Counted from the stretch's first letter, positions 27,028 to 36,247 are shown. The stretch: 64,000 nucleotides of DNA from Asinibacterium sp. OR53 (GCF_000515315.1 NZ_KI911562.1:2761220-2825219), one strand, 5' to 3'. The notes: a model not told the origin generated them from the letters alone. Translations and numbers: made by a program.

Positions 27028-28117
27028 GGTGTAAAGATAGTTGAATGATTTGGTAAGGCACCCCTGTTTCATTCAAATGCTCTTTCAGCCTTTCCTCGTG
27101 TGTATCTGAAATGAACACCTGCCCGTCGTTTTCGGCACAAACCCAATGCAACAATTGCTGCATGCGCTGTGCATCGAGTTTTTCGAATACATCATCGAGC
27201 AAAAGGATGGGCGTGAATCCTTTTTTTTCTTTCAGTACCTGCCATTCGGCCAGTTTGAGCGCAAAGAGCAGGCTTTTCCGCTGCCCCTGCGATGCTTCGG
27301 TCTTGAAAGCAGCATGATCCATCAGGAACACCAGTTCGTCGCGATGAATGCCTACTGTGGTTCTTTGTAAAGCGAGGTCTTTGTGATAAGCTGTTTTGAG
27401 TAGGCTTTTCATATCTCCATGCAGTAACTGGCTTTCATAGCGTATCTGCAGTCCATCGGCTTTGCCGGCAATACGTGTATAGACCGATTGAATGGCCGGG
27501 AAAAATATTTCCAGGAAAGTTCTTCTTTCCTCAAAAATGAATTGCGCTCTCGAAATCAGTTGTTCATCCAGTACCTGCATCAATGCTGTATCGCTACTGC
27601 CTGTTTCGGATAGCTGTTTGAGCAGGCTATTCCTTTGCTGGATGATCTTGTTGTAATCGATCAGCTGCTGCATGTAAGGCTGACTCAATTGCGAGAGCAG
27701 CGTGTCGGTGAATTTCCTTCTTTCTTCACTTCCGCCGGTGATCAGCACGAGATCATCGGGGGCGATCATCACACAGGGAAAACGGCCGATATGATCGGAT
27801 ACTTTTTTATACGCTTCGTTATCGAGGATGATCTCTTTGCGGTTGGTCTCGCGGAGAATGCAGGCGAGCCGATGGTCTTTTTCGTTCAGTTGATAGGCGC
27901 CATCAATGCGCATACCGATGCTGCCATGGTGTACGTTCAGCGAATCGGGACGGGAAAAATAACTCCTGGAAAAACTGAGGTAATAGATGGCATCGAGCAG
28001 GTTGGTCTTGCCCGATCCGTTGAGACCGGAAATACCCACCACACGTTCGTTGAAATCGAACTGTGCTTGCGAATAATTACGAAACTGTAACAGGGTTATG
28101 GATCGGAGCCTCAACAT
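27020..28117 (-). CDS. recF: DNA replication/repair protein RecF
   Basis: SMC-like ATPase that loads RecA at gapped DNA. Walker A is GLNGSGKTNLLDAIYYLS, the signature region is KTEASQGQRKSLLFALKLAE and Walker B is PILLLDDVFEKLDAQRM. The N-terminus LRLRSITLLQFRNYSQ is typical. At 365 residues it is full length. It is followed by the DUF721 gene with an 8-bp overlap, an order often seen in Bacteroidota. Confidence 0.96.
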   Translation of the reverse strand: MLRLRSITLLQFRNYSQAQFDFNERVVGISGLNGSGKTNLLDAIYYLSFSRSYFSRPDSLNVHHGSIGMRIDGAYQLNEKDHRLACILRETNRKEIILDNEAYKKVSDHIGRFPCVMIAPDDLVLITGGSEERRKFTDTLLSQLSQPYMQQLIDYNKIIQQRNSLLKQLSETGSSDTALMQVLDEQLISRAQFIFEERRTFLEIFFPAIQSVYTRIAGKADGLQIRYESQLLHGDMKSLLKTAYHKDLALQRTTVGIHRDELVFLMDHAAFKTEASQGQRKSLLFALKLAEWQVLKEKKGFTPILLLDDVFEKLDAQRMQQLLHWVCAENDGQVFISDTHEERLKEHLNETGVPYQIIQLSLHHG

Positions 28118-28197
28118 CGGGGCAAATTAAAGCACTACAGGCCGAATTATTCGCATGTTCTCGGGGAAAGCATTTATTTTTATTCTAAAATTCAGGT

Positions 28198-28719
28198 TTG
28201 AAGACGATCTTATCCGAACAACAACTGGCACTGACCGTTAAAAGGCTGGCCCACCAGATACTGGAAAATAATTTACAACTGTCGAATACCGTCATCATCG
28301 GACTGCAGCCCCGCGGTGTATTCCTGAGCAATCGCATCGTGGCCGAACTGAAAAAGATCGTTGGGGAGGCCGCTATCCATTACGGGAAACTGGACATCAC
28401 TTTTTATCGCGATGATGTGCGGAAGAGCCTGCACATTGCCAATGCCACCGATATTCCTTTCAGCATTGAAAACAAACACGTGGTGCTGATCGATGATGTG
28501 CTGTACACCGGCCGCACCATCCGCGCAGCGCTGGATGCCCTGCTTGATTTCGGCCGCCCGTCCAAAGTATCGCTCTGTGTGCTGATAGATCGCCGTTTCA
28601 ACCGGGAACTGCCCATACAGCCCGATTACACCGGCAAGACCATCGACACCATCGTATCTGAAAAAGTGAAAGTGTGCTGGAAAGAAAGAGACGAACGGGA
28701 AGAAGTAGTGTTGTTATAG
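28198..28719 (+). CDS. pyrR: PyrR-like phosphoribosyltransferase/regulator
   Basis: A 173-residue type I phosphoribosyltransferase. The PRPP loop reads HVVLIDDVLYTGRTIRAALD, and LSNTVIIGLQPRGVFLSNRI opens the fold. PyrR binds pyr mRNA in Firmicutes and has weak uracil phosphoribosyltransferase activity; RNA binding here is not proven. The start codon appears to be TTG at 28198: no in-frame ATG precedes the conserved N-terminus. It lies 33 nt before pyrB, so pyrimidine synthesis is the shared theme. Confidence 0.9.
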   Translation: MKTILSEQQLALTVKRLAHQILENNLQLSNTVIIGLQPRGVFLSNRIVAELKKIVGEAAIHYGKLDITFYRDDVRKSLHIANATDIPFSIENKHVVLIDDVLYTGRTIRAALDALLDFGRPSKVSLCVLIDRRFNRELPIQPDYTGKTIDTIVSEKVKVCWKERDEREEVVLL

Positions 28720-28752
28720 GATTTCCTCAAAACGCTTTATCTTTGCCCTTTA

Positions 28753-29679
28753 ATGAAACTATCTACCAAACACCTACTTGGTATCAAAGACCTGAATAAG
28801 GAAGATATTCAGTTGATTCTCTCCACCGCCCAGCAATTCAAAGAAGTTTTACAAAGACCCGTAAAGAAAGTTCCCTCGCTCAGGGATGTGACGATCGTGA
28901 ATCTCTTTTACGAAAATTCCACCCGCACGCGCATGTCTTTTGAGTTGGCGGAAAGACGCCTCTCGGCCGATGTGCTCAATTTCACGGCCGGCAGTTCTTC
29001 TGCGGCAAAAGGAGAAACCTTGCTCGACACAGTGAACAATATCCTGAGCATGAAAGTAGATATGGTGGTGATGCGGCACAGCGCTTCGGGTGCGCCACAT
29101 TTTCTGGCGCAACATATTCCCGCTGCAATTGTGAATGCAGGAGACGGTATCAATGAACATCCCACGCAAGCACTGCTCGATGCATTTTCAATGCAGGAAA
29201 GGCTGGGTAAACTGGAGGGACTGAAAGTGGCCATCATCGGCGATATCATGCACAGCCGCGTGGCTTTGAGCAATATGTACCTGCTGAAGAAAATGGGCGC
29301 AGAGATCATGGTGGCAGGTCCGCCTACACTGATACCCAAATACATTACCGAAGCCCTCGATGTGAAGGTGGAATACAATGTGCAGCGTGCCCTGGAATGG
29401 TGCGATGTGGCAAATGTGCTGCGCATACAACTCGAAAGACAGAACCAACCCCTGTTCTCATCGCTCAGGGAATACAACCTGGCCTATGGTATCAAAAGAA
29501 AATTACTCGACGGCCTCAAAAAAGAGATCGTGATCATGCACCCGGGCCCCATCAACAGGGGCGTGGAGCTGGACAGCGAAGTGGCCGACGGACCACATTC
29601 GATTGTACTGAACCAGGTGGAGAATGGGGTGGCAGTGCGTATGGCGGTACTCTATCTGCTGGCCGGCAGGGAAAATTAA
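28753..29679 (+). CDS. pyrB: Aspartate carbamoyltransferase catalytic chain
   Basis: Catalyses carbamoyl phosphate + aspartate to carbamoyl aspartate, step two of pyrimidine synthesis. The carbamoyl-phosphate loop FYENSTRTRMSFELAERRL, HPTQALLDAFS and the HPGPINRGVE segment are all present. The 308 residues are complete. A -7 box TATCTTTG (28738-28745) ends 7 nt before the ATG, so pyrB can also be transcribed with a very short leader separate from pyrR. coaD starts 3 nt after its stop. No regulatory chain gene is nearby. Confidence 0.96.
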   Translation: MKLSTKHLLGIKDLNKEDIQLILSTAQQFKEVLQRPVKKVPSLRDVTIVNLFYENSTRTRMSFELAERRLSADVLNFTAGSSSAAKGETLLDTVNNILSMKVDMVVMRHSASGAPHFLAQHIPAAIVNAGDGINEHPTQALLDAFSMQERLGKLEGLKVAIIGDIMHSRVALSNMYLLKKMGAEIMVAGPPTLIPKYITEALDVKVEYNVQRALEWCDVANVLRIQLERQNQPLFSSLREYNLAYGIKRKLLDGLKKEIVIMHPGPINRGVELDSEVADGPHSIVLNQVENGVAVRMAVLYLLAGREN

Positions 29680-29682
29680 ACC

Positions 29683-30162
29683 ATGCTTATGAAAAGAATC
29701 TGCCTGTTTCCCGGAACCTTCGATCCTGTTACATTGGGACATATCGATATCATCAACCGCGCGTTGCCACTCTTCGATAAAATTTATATTGGTATTGGCA
29801 TCAATTCGGCTAAAACGCCCATGTTCAGTCCCGAACAACGCCAGGAATGGTTCAAAGAAATTTACAACGGAGAGCCCCGTGTGGAAAGTGTGATCTATGA
29901 AGGACTTACTATTAATTTTTGCAAATCGATTGGTGCGAGGTTCATACTCAGGGGGATACGTTACGTGAGTGATTTTGAATACGAAAAGACTATTGCCGAC
30001 GCCAACCGTACGCTAGACAAAAACATAGAAACGATTTTTCTTACAGGAGAACCTAAATACACATCGGTGGCTTCTACCATTGTGCGCGATATCCTGCGCA
30101 ATGGAGGCGACGCGTCGCCCTTCCTTCCCGACGTTGTCATCCGCTCGATACATCATCGATAA
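29683..30162 (+). CDS. coaD: Phosphopantetheine adenylyltransferase
   Basis: Adenylates 4'-phosphopantetheine to dephospho-CoA. The nucleotidyltransferase signature FPGTFDPVTLGHIDII (T/HxGH motif) and the substrate-binding LRGIRYVSDFEYE and STIVRDILRNGGDAS (the S-T-x-x-R region) are clear. There are 159 residues. ATGs at 29683 and 29689 are both possible. It is tightly coupled to pyrB (3-nt gap). Confidence 0.96.
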   Translation: MLMKRICLFPGTFDPVTLGHIDIINRALPLFDKIYIGIGINSAKTPMFSPEQRQEWFKEIYNGEPRVESVIYEGLTINFCKSIGARFILRGIRYVSDFEYEKTIADANRTLDKNIETIFLTGEPKYTSVASTIVRDILRNGGDASPFLPDVVIRSIHHR

Positions 30163-30175
30163 TAGCATCAGCAGT

Positions 30176-30206
30176 AAAAAATAAACCCCGTGTGGATACG
30201 CGGGGT
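30176..30206 (-). terminator. Rho-independent terminator of hsp20
   Basis: Read on the minus strand, a hairpin with stem ACCCCGTG/CGCGGGGT (one wobble; 30185-30206) is followed by TTTATTTTTT. It lies about 70 bp beyond the hsp20 stop codon and could also stop coaD from the other side, though no T-run follows on that strand. Confidence 0.7.
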
Positions 30207-30274
30207 GTTAGCCAAAACCAACTGCTTATGAAACAAAATCTGTTGGCTCTGTGCCAATGATTTTTGTAATGGGA

Positions 30275-30706
30275 TTATGAAATAGTAATTTGTTTAGGAG
30301 CTGTTTTCACTTCCTCTTTTTTAGGAAGCAACAGTTTCAACACGCCGTTCTCATATTTGGCCTGGATGGCATCTGCATTGATGTTTTCATCGAGGTTGAA
30401 GCTGCGTTTGAAGCTCTGGTAGCTGAACTCTTTGCGGATGGTTTTGTACTCCTTGTTCTCAGTTTCGGTTTTCTTTTCGTAACTGATGGTGAGCAAACCA
30501 TTTTCCACATCGATCTTAAAATCTTCTTTGTTGCGGCCGGGTGCATTCAATTCTACATGATAAGCATCGGCGGTTTCATGGATGTTCACTTTGGGAGTGC
30601 TGAAAGCTGTTTGCACATCCCTTCCCCAGTTAACGGGATGGTTACCAAAGAATTCATCGAATAAATTGGTGAAGTGGGCGGCGGGGTGATGTTTTACGAG
30701 TGTCAT
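30275..30706 (-). CDS. Hsp20/alpha-crystallin small heat-shock protein
   Basis: ATP-independent holdase chaperone of 143 residues. The alpha-crystallin domain runs from about residue 37 (STPKVNIHETADAYHVELNA) to 130, with the conserved ENGVLKLLLPKKE (the A/G-x-L-x-I/V type motif) and FKIDVENGLLTISYE. The C-terminal IxI anchor is present as ITIS. The N-terminal arm is short. It is divergent from the bacilliredoxin gene; heat control is plausible but no sigma-32-like site was identified. Confidence 0.94.
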   Translation of the reverse strand: MTLVKHHPAAHFTNLFDEFFGNHPVNWGRDVQTAFSTPKVNIHETADAYHVELNAPGRNKEDFKIDVENGLLTISYEKKTETENKEYKTIRKEFSYQSFKRSFNLDENINADAIQAKYENGVLKLLLPKKEEVKTAPKQITIS

Positions 30707-30874
30707 GGTATTTAATTTTTAGTTTTTCAATCGTTTCAACATCTTTTTCAAATCGTATACCATCCGATTTTTGGCGAAAGAAATATGCCATTAAAAGAAA
30801 AATTGTCTATTCTTGACGCCAAAATGACGTTTTTATAAATTCAATAACGCCATTATGACACTATTTGACACTTT

Positions 30875-30903
30875 TTTGGTGTTTCAACTTTATCGTATCT
30901 TTG
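30875..30903 (+). promoter_or_regulatory. Bacteroidota promoter of the bacilliredoxin gene
   Basis: TTTG (30875-30878) and TATCTTTG (30896-30903), 17 nt apart, fit the Bacteroidota sigma-factor consensus exactly. The predicted start is about 10-15 nt before the ATG. Two TGACACT copies 10 bp apart (30856, 30866) lie just upstream and might be activator contacts. Confidence 0.65.
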
Positions 30904-30923
30904 CATTCTAATCAGCAAAAGAT

Positions 30924-31340
30924 ATGTATCCAGCAGAAATAGTATTACCCATGAAGGCCGAACTGACCGATCATGGTTTCGATGAGCTGGTATCGGCCCG
31001 GGAAGTGGACGATACCCTGAAGCAGAGTGGCACCACCCTGGTGGTGATCAATTCAGTTTGTGGTTGTGCGGCAGGCGCTTGCAGGCCCGGCGTGTTGATG
31101 GCTGTTCAGAATGCAGGAAAGCTTCCGGACAGGCTGACGACCAGCTTTGCAGGTTTTGATGTAGAGGCGGTGAACCAGGTTCGCCAGCATTTATTGCCTT
31201 ATCCGCCTTCTTCACCCGCTATTGCCCTGTTCAAAGACGGGCAATTGGTGAGCATGGTGGAGCGGCACCAGATTGAGGGTCGCCCGGCGCAAATGATCGC
31301 CCAGCACCTGATCGCCGTTTTTGATGAGTATTGTAACTGA
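30924..31340 (+). CDS. BrxA/BrxB-type bacilliredoxin
   Basis: A 138-residue thioredoxin-fold protein that removes bacillithiol from mixed disulfides. The family's CGC redox motif is seen in NSVCGCAAGACRPG (about residues 47-49), and the start MYPAEIVLPMKAELTDHGF matches BrxA/B. The presence of BshB1 at 54.5 kb supports bacillithiol use in this organism. It has its own promoter and terminator. Confidence 0.93.
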   Translation: MYPAEIVLPMKAELTDHGFDELVSAREVDDTLKQSGTTLVVINSVCGCAAGACRPGVLMAVQNAGKLPDRLTTSFAGFDVEAVNQVRQHLLPYPPSSPAIALFKDGQLVSMVERHQIEGRPAQMIAQHLIAVFDEYCN

Positions 31341-31380
31341 TTTTACCTTAGTTTTGTTTAGAGATGGGTTAGTAAGTATG

Positions 31381-31410
31381 GGCTCCGCTTCTGCGGAGCC
31401 TTACTTTTTT
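31381..31410 (+). terminator. Rho-independent terminator of the bacilliredoxin gene
   Basis: GGCTCCGC-TTCT-GCGGAGCC, a perfect 8-bp stem with 4-nt loop, followed by TTACTTTTTT. It is 40 bp after the stop codon. Confidence 0.85.
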
Positions 31411-31453
31411 ACAGCAATTTCACTGCTAAATATTTAACCATTATCTTGCTGCC

Positions 31454-32608
31454 ATGTACCCTAATCTCTACTACGCATTCAAAGATATTTTCGGAATCGA
31501 CATACCTGGACTGAAGCTGGTAAACACCTTCGGTTTTTTTGTGGCCCTGTCTTTCATCGCTTCAGCCTGGATACTTACCCTGGAATTCCGCAGGAAAGAA
31601 AACCTGGGCCAGTTTGTGTATACAGAAGAAAACATCACCATTGGTGCACCTGCAAGCCTGCAGGAATTACTGCTGAATTTTATACTGGGATTTGTGTTTG
31701 GCTTTAAGATCATCGGCGCTTTTGTAACCAGTAATGCCTTGAACGATCCGCAATCATTCATTCTTTCCACGCAAGGTAGCTGGCCGCTGGGAATATTACT
31801 GGGACTGGTTTTCGCAGGATTGAAGTGGTGGGAGAAAAAACGCCACCAGCTCGCGAAGCCGGAAAACAGGGTGGTAAGAATATGGCCGCACGACAGGGTA
31901 GGAGACCTGGTGATCTATGCTGCGGCATTTGGTTTTGTAGGCGCCAAGATCTTCCATAACCTGGAAAACTGGAACGACTTTGTAAAAGATCCTGTTGGCG
32001 CATTGATATCTTTCAGCGGACTTACTTTTTACGGCGGACTGATCTGCGCCGGCATCGCCTTTATTGTGTATGCAAGAAAACATAAGATCGGTATTGCACA
32101 TCTCTGCGATACGATGGCGCCAGTGATGATGTTCGCTTACGCAGCCGGAAGAATTGGTTGCCACATGAGTGGCGACGGCGACTGGGGTATTGTGAATACC
32201 CATCCCAAACCCTTTGGTTGGATACCCAATTGGTTATGGGCCTACAACTATCCTCATAATGTGGTGGGCGAAGGCATCGCCATCCCCGGATGCAGCGGCC
32301 CTTATTGCAGCCAACTGGTGCCGCCGGTATTCCCCACACCTTTGTACGAGTTGATCGTTTGTTTTATCCTGTTCCTTATACTGTGGTCGGTACGCAAAAA
32401 AATCAAAGTGCCTGGTCAGCTCTTCGGCCTTTACCTGCTGATGAATGGCGCAGAACGGTTTTGCATTGAACTGATCCGCGTAAATACCCGCTACGAATCC
32501 CTTCCTTTTAAGCCTACCCAGGCAGAGCTGATCGCCAGTTTATTGGTCATTGCCGGTATCGTTGTGATGGCAAAATCCAAAAAATGGACCGCCGTTACGG
32601 CTAAATAA
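31454..32608 (+). CDS. lgt: Prolipoprotein diacylglyceryl transferase
   Basis: Integral membrane enzyme that adds diacylglycerol to the lipobox Cys of prolipoproteins. The family signature GRIGCHMSGDGDWG is present with surrounding helices (GLTFYGGLICAGIAFIVYA before it, a C-terminal NGAERFCIELIRVN). At 384 residues it is longer than the roughly 290-residue enterobacterial protein. The extra parts are an N-terminal helix and a loop of about 40 residues after the signature (PLWAYNYPHNVVGEGIAIPG region), usual for this phylum. Several lipoproteins in this window would be substrates. Confidence 0.93.
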   Translation: MYPNLYYAFKDIFGIDIPGLKLVNTFGFFVALSFIASAWILTLEFRRKENLGQFVYTEENITIGAPASLQELLLNFILGFVFGFKIIGAFVTSNALNDPQSFILSTQGSWPLGILLGLVFAGLKWWEKKRHQLAKPENRVVRIWPHDRVGDLVIYAAAFGFVGAKIFHNLENWNDFVKDPVGALISFSGLTFYGGLICAGIAFIVYARKHKIGIAHLCDTMAPVMMFAYAAGRIGCHMSGDGDWGIVNTHPKPFGWIPNWLWAYNYPHNVVGEGIAIPGCSGPYCSQLVPPVFPTPLYELIVCFILFLILWSVRKKIKVPGQLFGLYLLMNGAERFCIELIRVNTRYESLPFKPTQAELIASLLVIAGIVVMAKSKKWTAVTAK

Positions 32609-32659
32609 TCCCTAAACTCCCCGGTTTTCCGTTCATCCATCCCAGGAACCGCCCATGTT

Positions 32660-32697
32660 AAAACTATGTACTTGGTTTTACATAGTACATAGTTTTG
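32660..32697 (+). promoter_or_regulatory. 12-bp perfect inverted repeat overlapping a promoter, PadR-like operator
   Basis: AAAACTATGTAC (32660-32671) and GTACATAGTTTT (32685-32696) are exact reverse complements separated by 13 nt. The right arm overlaps the -7 box TAGTTTTG (32690-32697) of the barrel gene. ATGTAC/GTACAT half-sites are typical for PadR-family repressors. No regulator gene is in the window. Confidence 0.65.
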
Positions 32698-32749
32698 TTC
32701 TGTAATTAGTAACAACTGGAACTAAATCAATCATTATAAAACTAATTGT

Positions 32750-35209
32750 ATGAACAAATTTCTATCTATGTTGCTGGCGATGGCACTGGTTTCCACGAGC
32801 CTGGCAGCACAGGGGCCAAACCCGGCAGGTTTAGTGAGTGGGAAACTGTCGTCAGCCCAAAAAAACGTGGAAGCGGCATCTATTGGCTTGATTCGCACGA
32901 AAGATTCTGCTGTAGTGAAAAGGGCCGTGACCGATAAGAACGGTGACTTCTCCATAGAAAAGATCCCGGCGGGTAAATACCTGGTAGCGGTACAGGCAGC
33001 AGGTTATGCTAAATATTACAGCGATGCTTTTGAATTATCGGCCAACCATCCAACGCATCACCTCAACATCACTGCGCTTAAACCGGTTGCCAATGAATTG
33101 GCAAATGTGTCGGTCGTTTCTAAAAGACCTTTTATCGAGCAGCGACTGGATAAGACAGTGATCAACGTAGATGCTTCTCCATCCAATGCAGGTACAAGTG
33201 TAATGGATGTGCTGGAAAAATCGCCGGGTGTCAGCGTTGATAAAGATGGCAATATCAGCCTCAAGGGCAAGCAGGGTGTGATGATCCTGGTAGACGGAAG
33301 ACCTACTTATTTAAGCGGGCAGGACCTGGCCAATATGCTCCGGAATATGTCGAGCAGTCACCTCGACCAGATAGAGATCATGACCAATCCACCTGCTAAA
33401 TTCGACGCATCGGGTAATTCAGGCGTCATCAACATCAAAACAAAAAAGAACAAAGCGCAGGGTTTCAACGGAAGCCTTACAACAGGGTATGGTCAGGGTG
33501 TATATCCTAAAACGAATAACAGCATCAACCTAAACTATCGTACAGGGAAGATGAACTTTTTTGCTAACGTGGGTCATTATTATTGGCGCAGTTATGGTGA
33601 CCTGAACCTTACCCGTAATTTCAGGGATAAATCTTCCGGTAGTCTGTTGTCCATCTTTGATCAACTGGCAAAGACCGACCGCGAATTTCGCAGCTACAAT
33701 GCCAAAGCCGGGTTCGATTATTTCGCTTCTAAAAATACGACCCTTGGGTTGGTAGCAACCAGCTTTGGTAATAATGGTACGGAATTCACTGCCAACCAAA
33801 CGCTGATAAAAGACAATGCGGGAACCTTGAATACGCGTACGCAATCTGTCAATGATGCCCATAATGATTTTAAAAACATCGGGTTGAATTTCAACCTTCG
33901 CCATGTATTCGATACAGCGGGCACTGAGCTGACAGGCGATGTGGATTATATTCATTATGCTTCAACTAATACACAACTGTTGAACAGCTTGTTTTATGAT
34001 AATACAGGTAATAAAAAAGGACCAGATGAAACGATCAAGGGATTGGTGCCTTCTGCCATTGATATTTACAGTGCAAAAGCCGATTTTTCGAAAACATTGC
34101 ATGGCGGGATCAAGTTTGAAGCAGGTTTGAAAAGCAGTTATGTAACTACAGACAACAATGCGCAGTACGGCAATATACAGAACGGACAATACACAACCGA
34201 TTCGGGCAGAAGTAACCATTTTCTTTACAAGGAAAACATCAACGCAGCGTATGTGAATTTTGGAAAACAGTTCAATAAAAAATGGAGCGGGCAGTTAGGA
34301 TTGCGGGCAGAGAATACAGTTATGAAAGGCGACCAGTTAACAACCGGGCAAAATTTCAACCGCGATTATACACAGCTATTTCCTACTGTATATATCGGAT
34401 ACACATTGAATGAAAAGAATCAATTTTCACTCAATTATGGACGCCGCATCAACCGGCCCAATTACCAGGACCTGAACCCGTTCTTTTATTTTCTTGATAA
34501 ATACACATACCAGGTGGGTAATCCTTATCTGAATCCGCAGTTCAGTCACAATATTGAATTGAACCATATTTATGGAGGCGTCTTCACCACTTCGCTGAAC
34601 TATAGCTATACCACCGATATCATCCAGGATGTGTTGGAACAGATCGACAGTACCACTACAAGTTATGTAAAGAAAACTAACATTGCCAGGCGCTGGAACC
34701 TGGGTGTATCGGTGAATTTGAGTGTGCCATTGGCGAAGTGGTGGCGCACCAATCTGTACATGCTGTTCTTTCACAACCAGTTCGATGGCATCGTGAATGG
34801 CGGCCCGATATCAATCGGTGGAAATAATTTCATGGCGAACATGAACAACCAGTTCACTTTCAAAAAAGGATGGGGTGCAGAACTCAGCGGTTTTTATCGC
34901 GGCAACAGTTTGGAAGGTGTGTTGATGATACAGCCGATGGGCGGTATGAATATCGGCTTGAGTAAGCAAGTATTGAAAGGTAAAGGAACGATCAGGATGA
35001 ATGTGAATGATGTACTTTATACACAGCAGTTTAATGGTTACAGCAGGTACCAGAATGTAGACGTAACCATTCACCAGGTGCGTGACAGCCGTGTGTTCAA
35101 TTGCAGTTTCTCGTACAGGTTTGGTAAAGGAAAACCTGTACAACAACGCAGAAGAGGTAGTGCAACCGATGAACAAAGCAGGGTACAACAAGGAGGTAAT
35201 GGCTCTTAA
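32750..35209 (+). CDS. TonB-dependent-receptor-like outer-membrane beta-barrel family protein
   Basis: An 819-residue outer-membrane protein. After the signal peptide (MNKFLSMLLAMALVSTSLAA) comes a carboxypeptidase-regulatory-like beta-sandwich (about 25-105). A plug-like region (VINVDASPSNAGTSVMDVLE, MILVDGRPTYLSGQDL) follows, then a long barrel ending NCSFSYRFGKGKP. A basic, Gln-rich tail of about 25 residues follows the last strand, which is unusual for insertion by the terminal aromatic. This is the OMP_b-brl_3 type often controlled by PadR- or ECF-type regulators. Ligand unknown. The operator just upstream suggests conditional expression. Confidence 0.9.
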   Translation: MNKFLSMLLAMALVSTSLAAQGPNPAGLVSGKLSSAQKNVEAASIGLIRTKDSAVVKRAVTDKNGDFSIEKIPAGKYLVAVQAAGYAKYYSDAFELSANHPTHHLNITALKPVANELANVSVVSKRPFIEQRLDKTVINVDASPSNAGTSVMDVLEKSPGVSVDKDGNISLKGKQGVMILVDGRPTYLSGQDLANMLRNMSSSHLDQIEIMTNPPAKFDASGNSGVINIKTKKNKAQGFNGSLTTGYGQGVYPKTNNSINLNYRTGKMNFFANVGHYYWRSYGDLNLTRNFRDKSSGSLLSIFDQLAKTDREFRSYNAKAGFDYFASKNTTLGLVATSFGNNGTEFTANQTLIKDNAGTLNTRTQSVNDAHNDFKNIGLNFNLRHVFDTAGTELTGDVDYIHYASTNTQLLNSLFYDNTGNKKGPDETIKGLVPSAIDIYSAKADFSKTLHGGIKFEAGLKSSYVTTDNNAQYGNIQNGQYTTDSGRSNHFLYKENINAAYVNFGKQFNKKWSGQLGLRAENTVMKGDQLTTGQNFNRDYTQLFPTVYIGYTLNEKNQFSLNYGRRINRPNYQDLNPFFYFLDKYTYQVGNPYLNPQFSHNIELNHIYGGVFTTSLNYSYTTDIIQDVLEQIDSTTTSYVKKTNIARRWNLGVSVNLSVPLAKWWRTNLYMLFFHNQFDGIVNGGPISIGGNNFMANMNNQFTFKKGWGAELSGFYRGNSLEGVLMIQPMGGMNIGLSKQVLKGKGTIRMNVNDVLYTQQFNGYSRYQNVDVTIHQVRDSRVFNCSFSYRFGKGKPVQQRRRGSATDEQSRVQQGGNGS

Positions 35210-35336
35210 TAAAGAGAAATGATCCATTTGAATAGGCGTATGTCCGTTCATCATCTTTTAGCAATTTTATCTGGTCGATTCCATTCACATTCGCAACATC
35301 AAATTTGTTTTTTCTCATGTGCATTATATAGACGGC

Positions 35337-35364
35337 GGCCCCGATTTCCATCGGGGCCTTTTTT
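35337..35364 (+). terminator. Strong Rho-independent terminator
   Basis: GGCCCCGAT-TTCC-ATCGGGGCC, a perfect 9-bp stem, followed by six T. It lies 128 bp after the barrel gene; nothing else was recognised in between. Confidence 0.9.
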
Positions 35365-35391
35365 ATGGCTATATTTGTTAAAATTTTGTTT

Positions 35392-35883
35392 ATGCCGTCA
35401 TTTGATATTGCCAGCAAAGTAGACCTGCAAACACTCGATAATGCCATCAATACAGTCAAGAAAGAAATAAGCGGCCGTTTCGATTTCCGCGATTCGCCGG
35501 TGGTGGTGGAACTGAACAAAAAAGATTTTGTAGTATCCCTGGAAGTGGAAAGTGATATGAAGATGAAACAGCTCATCGATGTACTCATCAGTCGCGCTAT
35601 GAAACAGGGTATCGATGCCAGCGCTTTCGATTTTGAAAAGGATGCTTATCCCAGCGGGAAAGTGGTGAAGAAGGAAGTACCTGTGCGGAATGGCCTGAAG
35701 CAGGATGATGCCAAAAAGATCGTCAAAATGATCAAAGACAGCGGCCTGAAGGTACAGGCGGCCATTATGGACGATATTATCCGGGTTGCCGCCAAGAAAA
35801 TCGATGATCTTCAGGATGTTATAGCCAAATGCAAGGCCGGCAATTTCGGTATTCCGCTGCAGTTTATCAACATGAAAAGCTGA
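35392..35883 (+). CDS. YajQ-family nucleotide-binding protein
   Basis: A 163-residue protein of the YajQ family, members of which bind cyclic di-GMP or tRNA-like nucleic acid. The start MPSFDIASKVDLQTLDNAIN and the C-terminal LQDVIAKCKAGNFGIPLQFI are hallmark ends; two ferredoxin-like folds lie between. The ATG at 35392 is the family start; an upstream in-frame ATG at 35365 lies directly after the terminator and is not used. A -7 box TATATTTG is at 35370-35377. Confidence 0.94.
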   Translation: MPSFDIASKVDLQTLDNAINTVKKEISGRFDFRDSPVVVELNKKDFVVSLEVESDMKMKQLIDVLISRAMKQGIDASAFDFEKDAYPSGKVVKKEVPVRNGLKQDDAKKIVKMIKDSGLKVQAAIMDDIIRVAAKKIDDLQDVIAKCKAGNFGIPLQFINMKS

Positions 35884-35911
35884 TGCACCCAATCATTGGC
35901 AAATTTTCAAA

Positions 35912-35942
35912 TTGGCTAATTGCCTAATTGTACTTACCTTTG
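35912..35942 (+). promoter_or_regulatory. Bacteroidota promoter of rpmE2
   Basis: TTG (35912-35914) and TACCTTTG (35935-35942) are separated by 20 nt and lie about 54 nt upstream of the L31 start codon. Confidence 0.6.
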
Positions 35943-35995
35943 CCAGCTCTTAAATAATCGTACGGCCAAATCCGTACCACCTTAAAATAGAAACC

Positions 35996-36247
35996 ATGAA
36001 ACAAGGTATCCATCCTGAAAGTTATCGTTTTGTTGTCTTCAAGGACATGAGTAACGGTTATGCATTCCTGAGCCGTTCTACTGCTGCTACCAAAGAAACC
36101 ATCCAATGGGAAGATGGCAAAGAATATCCCCTGGTAAAACTGGAGATTTCCAACATGTCACATCCTTTCTATACTGGTAAGAATGTGCTGGTAGATACTG
36201 CAGGTCGTATCGACAAGTTCAAGAAGCGTTACGAGAAGAAAAAATAA
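35996..36247 (+). CDS. rpmE2: 50S ribosomal protein L31, type B
   Basis: An 83-residue protein with the type B N-terminus ([20 protein letters not shown]) and the conserved [21 protein letters not shown]. It has no Cys at all, so it is the zinc-independent form. This form lets some bacteria release zinc from ribosomes when the Cys-containing paralogue is replaced. Only this form is seen here. Confidence 0.97.
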   Translation: MKQGIHPESYRFVVFKDMSNGYAFLSRSTAATKETIQWEDGKEYPLVKLEISNMSHPFYTGKNVLVDTAGRIDKFKKRYEKKK

